Origin: Cryptomeria japonica
Taxonomy: Eukaryota > Streptophyta > Pinopsida > Cupressales > Cupressaceae
Reading direction: 5' to 3'
DNA length: 60,000 bases
NCBI RefSeq assembly: GCF_030272615.1
Contig: NC_081408.1
Span: 336,568,793-336,628,792, forward strand
This document shows, piece by piece, positions 56,833 to 60,000 of the stretch. Both the position numbers and the translations under genes were made by a program. The first letter of the stretch is position 1, and each line of letters begins with the position of its first letter. Below the pieces are notes generated by a model, which was not told the origin of the DNA, made no database searches, and worked only from the letters and a program-made list of their open reading frames with translations.

Positions 56833-58790
56833 TATTCAAAATATAATAATACAAAACACTTGATATAACCAATATTATATATGCAATTGATATATTAGTT
56901 TGACAACAGTAGGAGGGCAAATAAATATGGTTTGTATATGATAACAAATTATTAAAGATGTACCAACCAAATAATTATAGATTGATAACCACAGAGATGA
57001 AAACCAATAGTATCAAAATGATATCAAACTAAATAAAAAACAAGTATCTATATTTAAAAAACAAATCTACGACATACAAATCAATGTCAAAATATTAACT
57101 ATTGCACTCTAATGAGTATTGGTTCTTAAAACTATACTTTATTGATAGTTTTAAATGGTATATAATAGTAGGTAATATAGTAATTCAATGTCATATTTAG
57201 AAGAATCTTTTAATTCAAAATAAATAAATTAAAATGTCACTTGAGATAATAAAGAGTATATTTTGGGTTGTGACATAAATACATAATCATCCATAGGAAT
57301 GCATCCTTGGCTTGAATTTCAGTCAAGGAGAAATTTATTCATTTATAATTTTAAATTTGTAACTAATAGAGTGCAATACTAGTGTCTATTATAATGAGTT
57401 TATTATTTATATTCTTCATGAAGTCCCTAAACAATTGTATTCTTTATTGAATGGGTATTAGGGTTTTCTTCTATCAAGTCTATTTCTCTATTTCTCTAGG
57501 GATTTTGAATGGGTTGAGCATCTTCTTGGCAAAATTTTTAAGTCTAGTGAAATGAAATATTTTTAAAGGTATTTAAGACTTTAATTGCATTCAATATTTT
57601 TGTTAGTAGCTTTTCTACATAAATTTACACCAATTTTCCCATGTGAAATTTGTCAGTCATATTTGGATTTGGTAGTATTTCTTGATATTACTCTTGGTTT
57701 TTGAAAAGTGGAAAATAGGACCTAATAGAACAAACAAAAGAAAGAAAGACAACATCTTAAGAAATAATATGACATTGATAGCCAACACATGGGCCTAAGA
57801 TATAAGAAAACTAAATACATGTGATCCCCACACTATCTTTACCCTACATTGCTATTTTAAATAAATCACTTTGTACAATACATAGAAACTTTGTCGAAAC
57901 AAGTTTGATCACACCAAATAATGTTTGAGTTTATATCAAAGGACAAAATGAAAGTATTGAGTATTAGGAAATCCCATAAGACATAAAAACAAGATTTATA
58001 AATAAAATAAAACCTTAAATACAAATGAACATGTAAAGATAATAATACCAATGGAATGCATATCAATATAATAAAATAATAGAAAGGTTCCAAGTGGGGA
58101 AAGAAGCACAAAGGTCAATGATAGGAATATCACCTCAAGGAGGTCTACATTTCCTTTAAACTACACTACACAACACCCATTGGGGCACAAATTTTCTATC
58201 CATACTCCAATCTCAATGCCCATGTAACAATAGCAATTAACACATGGAGCACATACATGCTAAGATACCCTTAGGCCAACCTATTAGATATAGTGGAAAG
58301 GTTTGTATATGTGAATGTAAAATACTACAAGAGAACTATAAGATGTAGGTAACCTTAGAAATTGAAGCAAACAAATAATGGACAATTTACACTTATTTTT
58401 AAAAAAATAATGCATAACATCTTAAAAAATAATGCATAACACCTCAAAAGGTAATGCTAAAATTAAATAAATTCAAAGAAAACAAACAATGCAATAACAA
58501 GATAAAGGAAAAGAAAATGTGAGATGTACCTCAAGTCAAGTAAAGACAAAGAAAAATAAGGTCGAATTTCATCTATCAAGAAAAGAAGAAAGAAAGAAAT
58601 ATAAACCAAGAAAATAAGGATATAGAGAGTCCCACATCAACACCATTAATATAGTTATCGAAAGTATATGTCCATTAGTTAATGATCATAAAAAAGGATT
58701 TCACACCTTAAAAGCAAAGGGTCAATATAAAGACATCAAGATGAAAGAAATAACATAATCTGACTAGAAACTGATAGAGAGAATAAGGTG
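56833..58790. other. AT-rich stretch without a recognised gene
   Basis: No open frame with a recognisable domain on either strand; the longest (57866-58111, minus) is a low-complexity Phe/Leu/Tyr-rich frame. Confidence 0.5.
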
Positions 58791-58799
58791 CTCAAATAT

Positions 58800-60000
58800 A
58801 AAGTAAACAACTTGCAAAACATCATGAAAACAATAGAGAAAGAGTTGGTAAGGATAAAGTGGGACATAGAACAATTGAAAATAATAAATAGAAAAATTCC
58901 ATAAGGAAGTGACACACTACAAATATAAGATGGTCCAATTTACAATTGCAAGCATAAAGGGAAAAGAACATCAAAGAAGAGACTAAATTAAGGAGGCCAA
59001 ATCTTGGGCTCAAGTTGTGAAGTGTTTACTAGGCACACAAAAAGAACTCATAGAGAAATAGGTTAGGATGAAAATAAGGGAATAAAAGGACATAGTGAGA
59101 GGGTTATGAATATAATTATTAAAGGATTAAAATAATATGGTGAGAAGGGGAACACAAAAGATTGAACAAGATATTTTCTTAAGGACCAACTTTAATTGAC
59201 ACAATATCTCCACCACAAAAATAAGATTGTAAAATGGGTAGGAGGAGGAAGGACATGAACATATGAGTTATTATGAGAAGCACATAAGACAATAACACGA
59301 CACTGAGGAATACAAGTTTTCTTAAAGGTACACAAATATATCTAGATGAAAATTGAACCATAGTACAATTGAGAAGGAAATAATAAAAAAAGTAAAAGGC
59401 GGAAAAATATTCAATAAAATGAGCATGGTTATAGAATGGAAAGACTTAGATCAATGATTGAATGACACAAAAAAATAAGGATTTAGAACTCCTAAGAATA
59501 TTGGATGTGAAAAGTTTGAATTGTAGATGTTATTTATAAAGGAGAGGACTTGAATGGATCCCATAACAAAAGGAAAAAATAATATCATTCTTATAAAAAG
59601 ATTTGAATGTATGGAGAATGTAAAATCCTAATGCTTGAAAGGTATAAAAAAAAATTAGTTGGAATGAAACAACTGACTTAGGTAAGGGGCATGTAGGTGT
59701 AATTGTGCTAATCAAAGAAACATGATATATAATTATAAATGTGGATAAATAAAACCCAAGTAAGCAACAATCATTGACAATAATGCAAAATTAATTAATA
59801 ATAAGGTTGGTTAGGTACTACTCTACACTAAAAGGTTGAAATTCATACAAGAAAAAGAACTTGGATTAGAAGACTCTTATGCATTGCTTAAAAAAATAAT
59901 TATTTTTTAGTAATATGAGGAAAGTCTTATTAATAGGTGACATCAATGCAAGGACAACAAACAATCAAGCCATCAATTTGAAAAATGAGTATAGGGAGAA
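58800..60000 (+). mobile_element. 5' half of a second LINE, running off the window
   Basis: ORF1-like remnants: WAQVVK near 59000, a NIIIKGLK--GEKGNTKD segment at ~59110-59170, and VGGGR near 59237, the RRM-like pattern of plant LINE ORF1. Endonuclease remnants: WNETTDLGKGHVGVIVLIKE at ~59658, LGLEDSYALLKK at ~59850, and VLLIGDINARTTNNQAI at ~59924-59974. The last two match the same places in the first LINE (near 7060-7110 and 7155-7190). Many stops and frame changes; the 3' part lies beyond 60000. Confidence 0.7.

Overview
The window looks like intergenic DNA from a very large plant genome, most likely a gymnosperm (conifer-like). This rests on AT-rich sequence, dense nested LTR retrotransposons with 0.7-1.7 kb LTRs, a 12-kb Ty3-type element, En/Spm (CACTA) transposase genes with plant-only domains, and one plant phytocyanin-type gene. 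No database search was run, so the taxonomic call is inference. No rRNA, tRNA, CRISPR array or bacterial-style operon was seen.

Layout. 1-~5330: 3' part of a plus-strand Ty3-type element (A): a long non-coding spacer full of minisatellites, a polypurine tract at 4193-4205 and an LTR from 4206. ~5339-10068: a decayed LINE split by a Ty1/copia-type solo LTR (5450-6528). 10083-24162: a minus-strand chromovirus-type Ty3 element (B) with its 5' LTR and primer binding site (PBS) but no 3' LTR. B is split by a second, complete minus-strand Ty3 element (D, 11485-19234) flanked by the duplicated target CATAT. 24163-27395: a gag scrap interrupted by a short non-coding element with ~300-bp terminal repeats. 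~28870-38000: a CACTA-type DNA transposon with two minus-strand multi-exon genes. One is a TNP2-like transposase ending in a long acidic tail. The other joins a SET methyltransferase-type domain to an En/Spm transposase-like region. 41787-42733: a two-exon phytocyanin/early-nodulin-like gene, followed by a very long (AT)n tract and a pentatricopeptide-repeat gene fragment. 44708-56827: a complete-ended non-autonomous Ty3 element (C, about 12.1 kb). It has a gag and protease, only the last ~80 codons of integrase, and an antisense plant-mobile-domain fragment in its 3' spacer. From ~58800 to the end: the 5' half of a second LINE related to the first.

How the parts relate. Only the phytocyanin-type gene looks like a host gene; everything else recognisable is transposon sequence or short gene scraps. 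The insertion order is partly readable: D entered B, the copia element entered the LINE and then collapsed to a solo LTR. Elements A and C share the same polypurine tract and the first ~15 bases of the LTR, so they belong to related families. The strongest candidates for something undescribed are the SET-plus-transposase gene of the CACTA element and the pol-less element C carrying an antisense plant-mobile-domain fragment.
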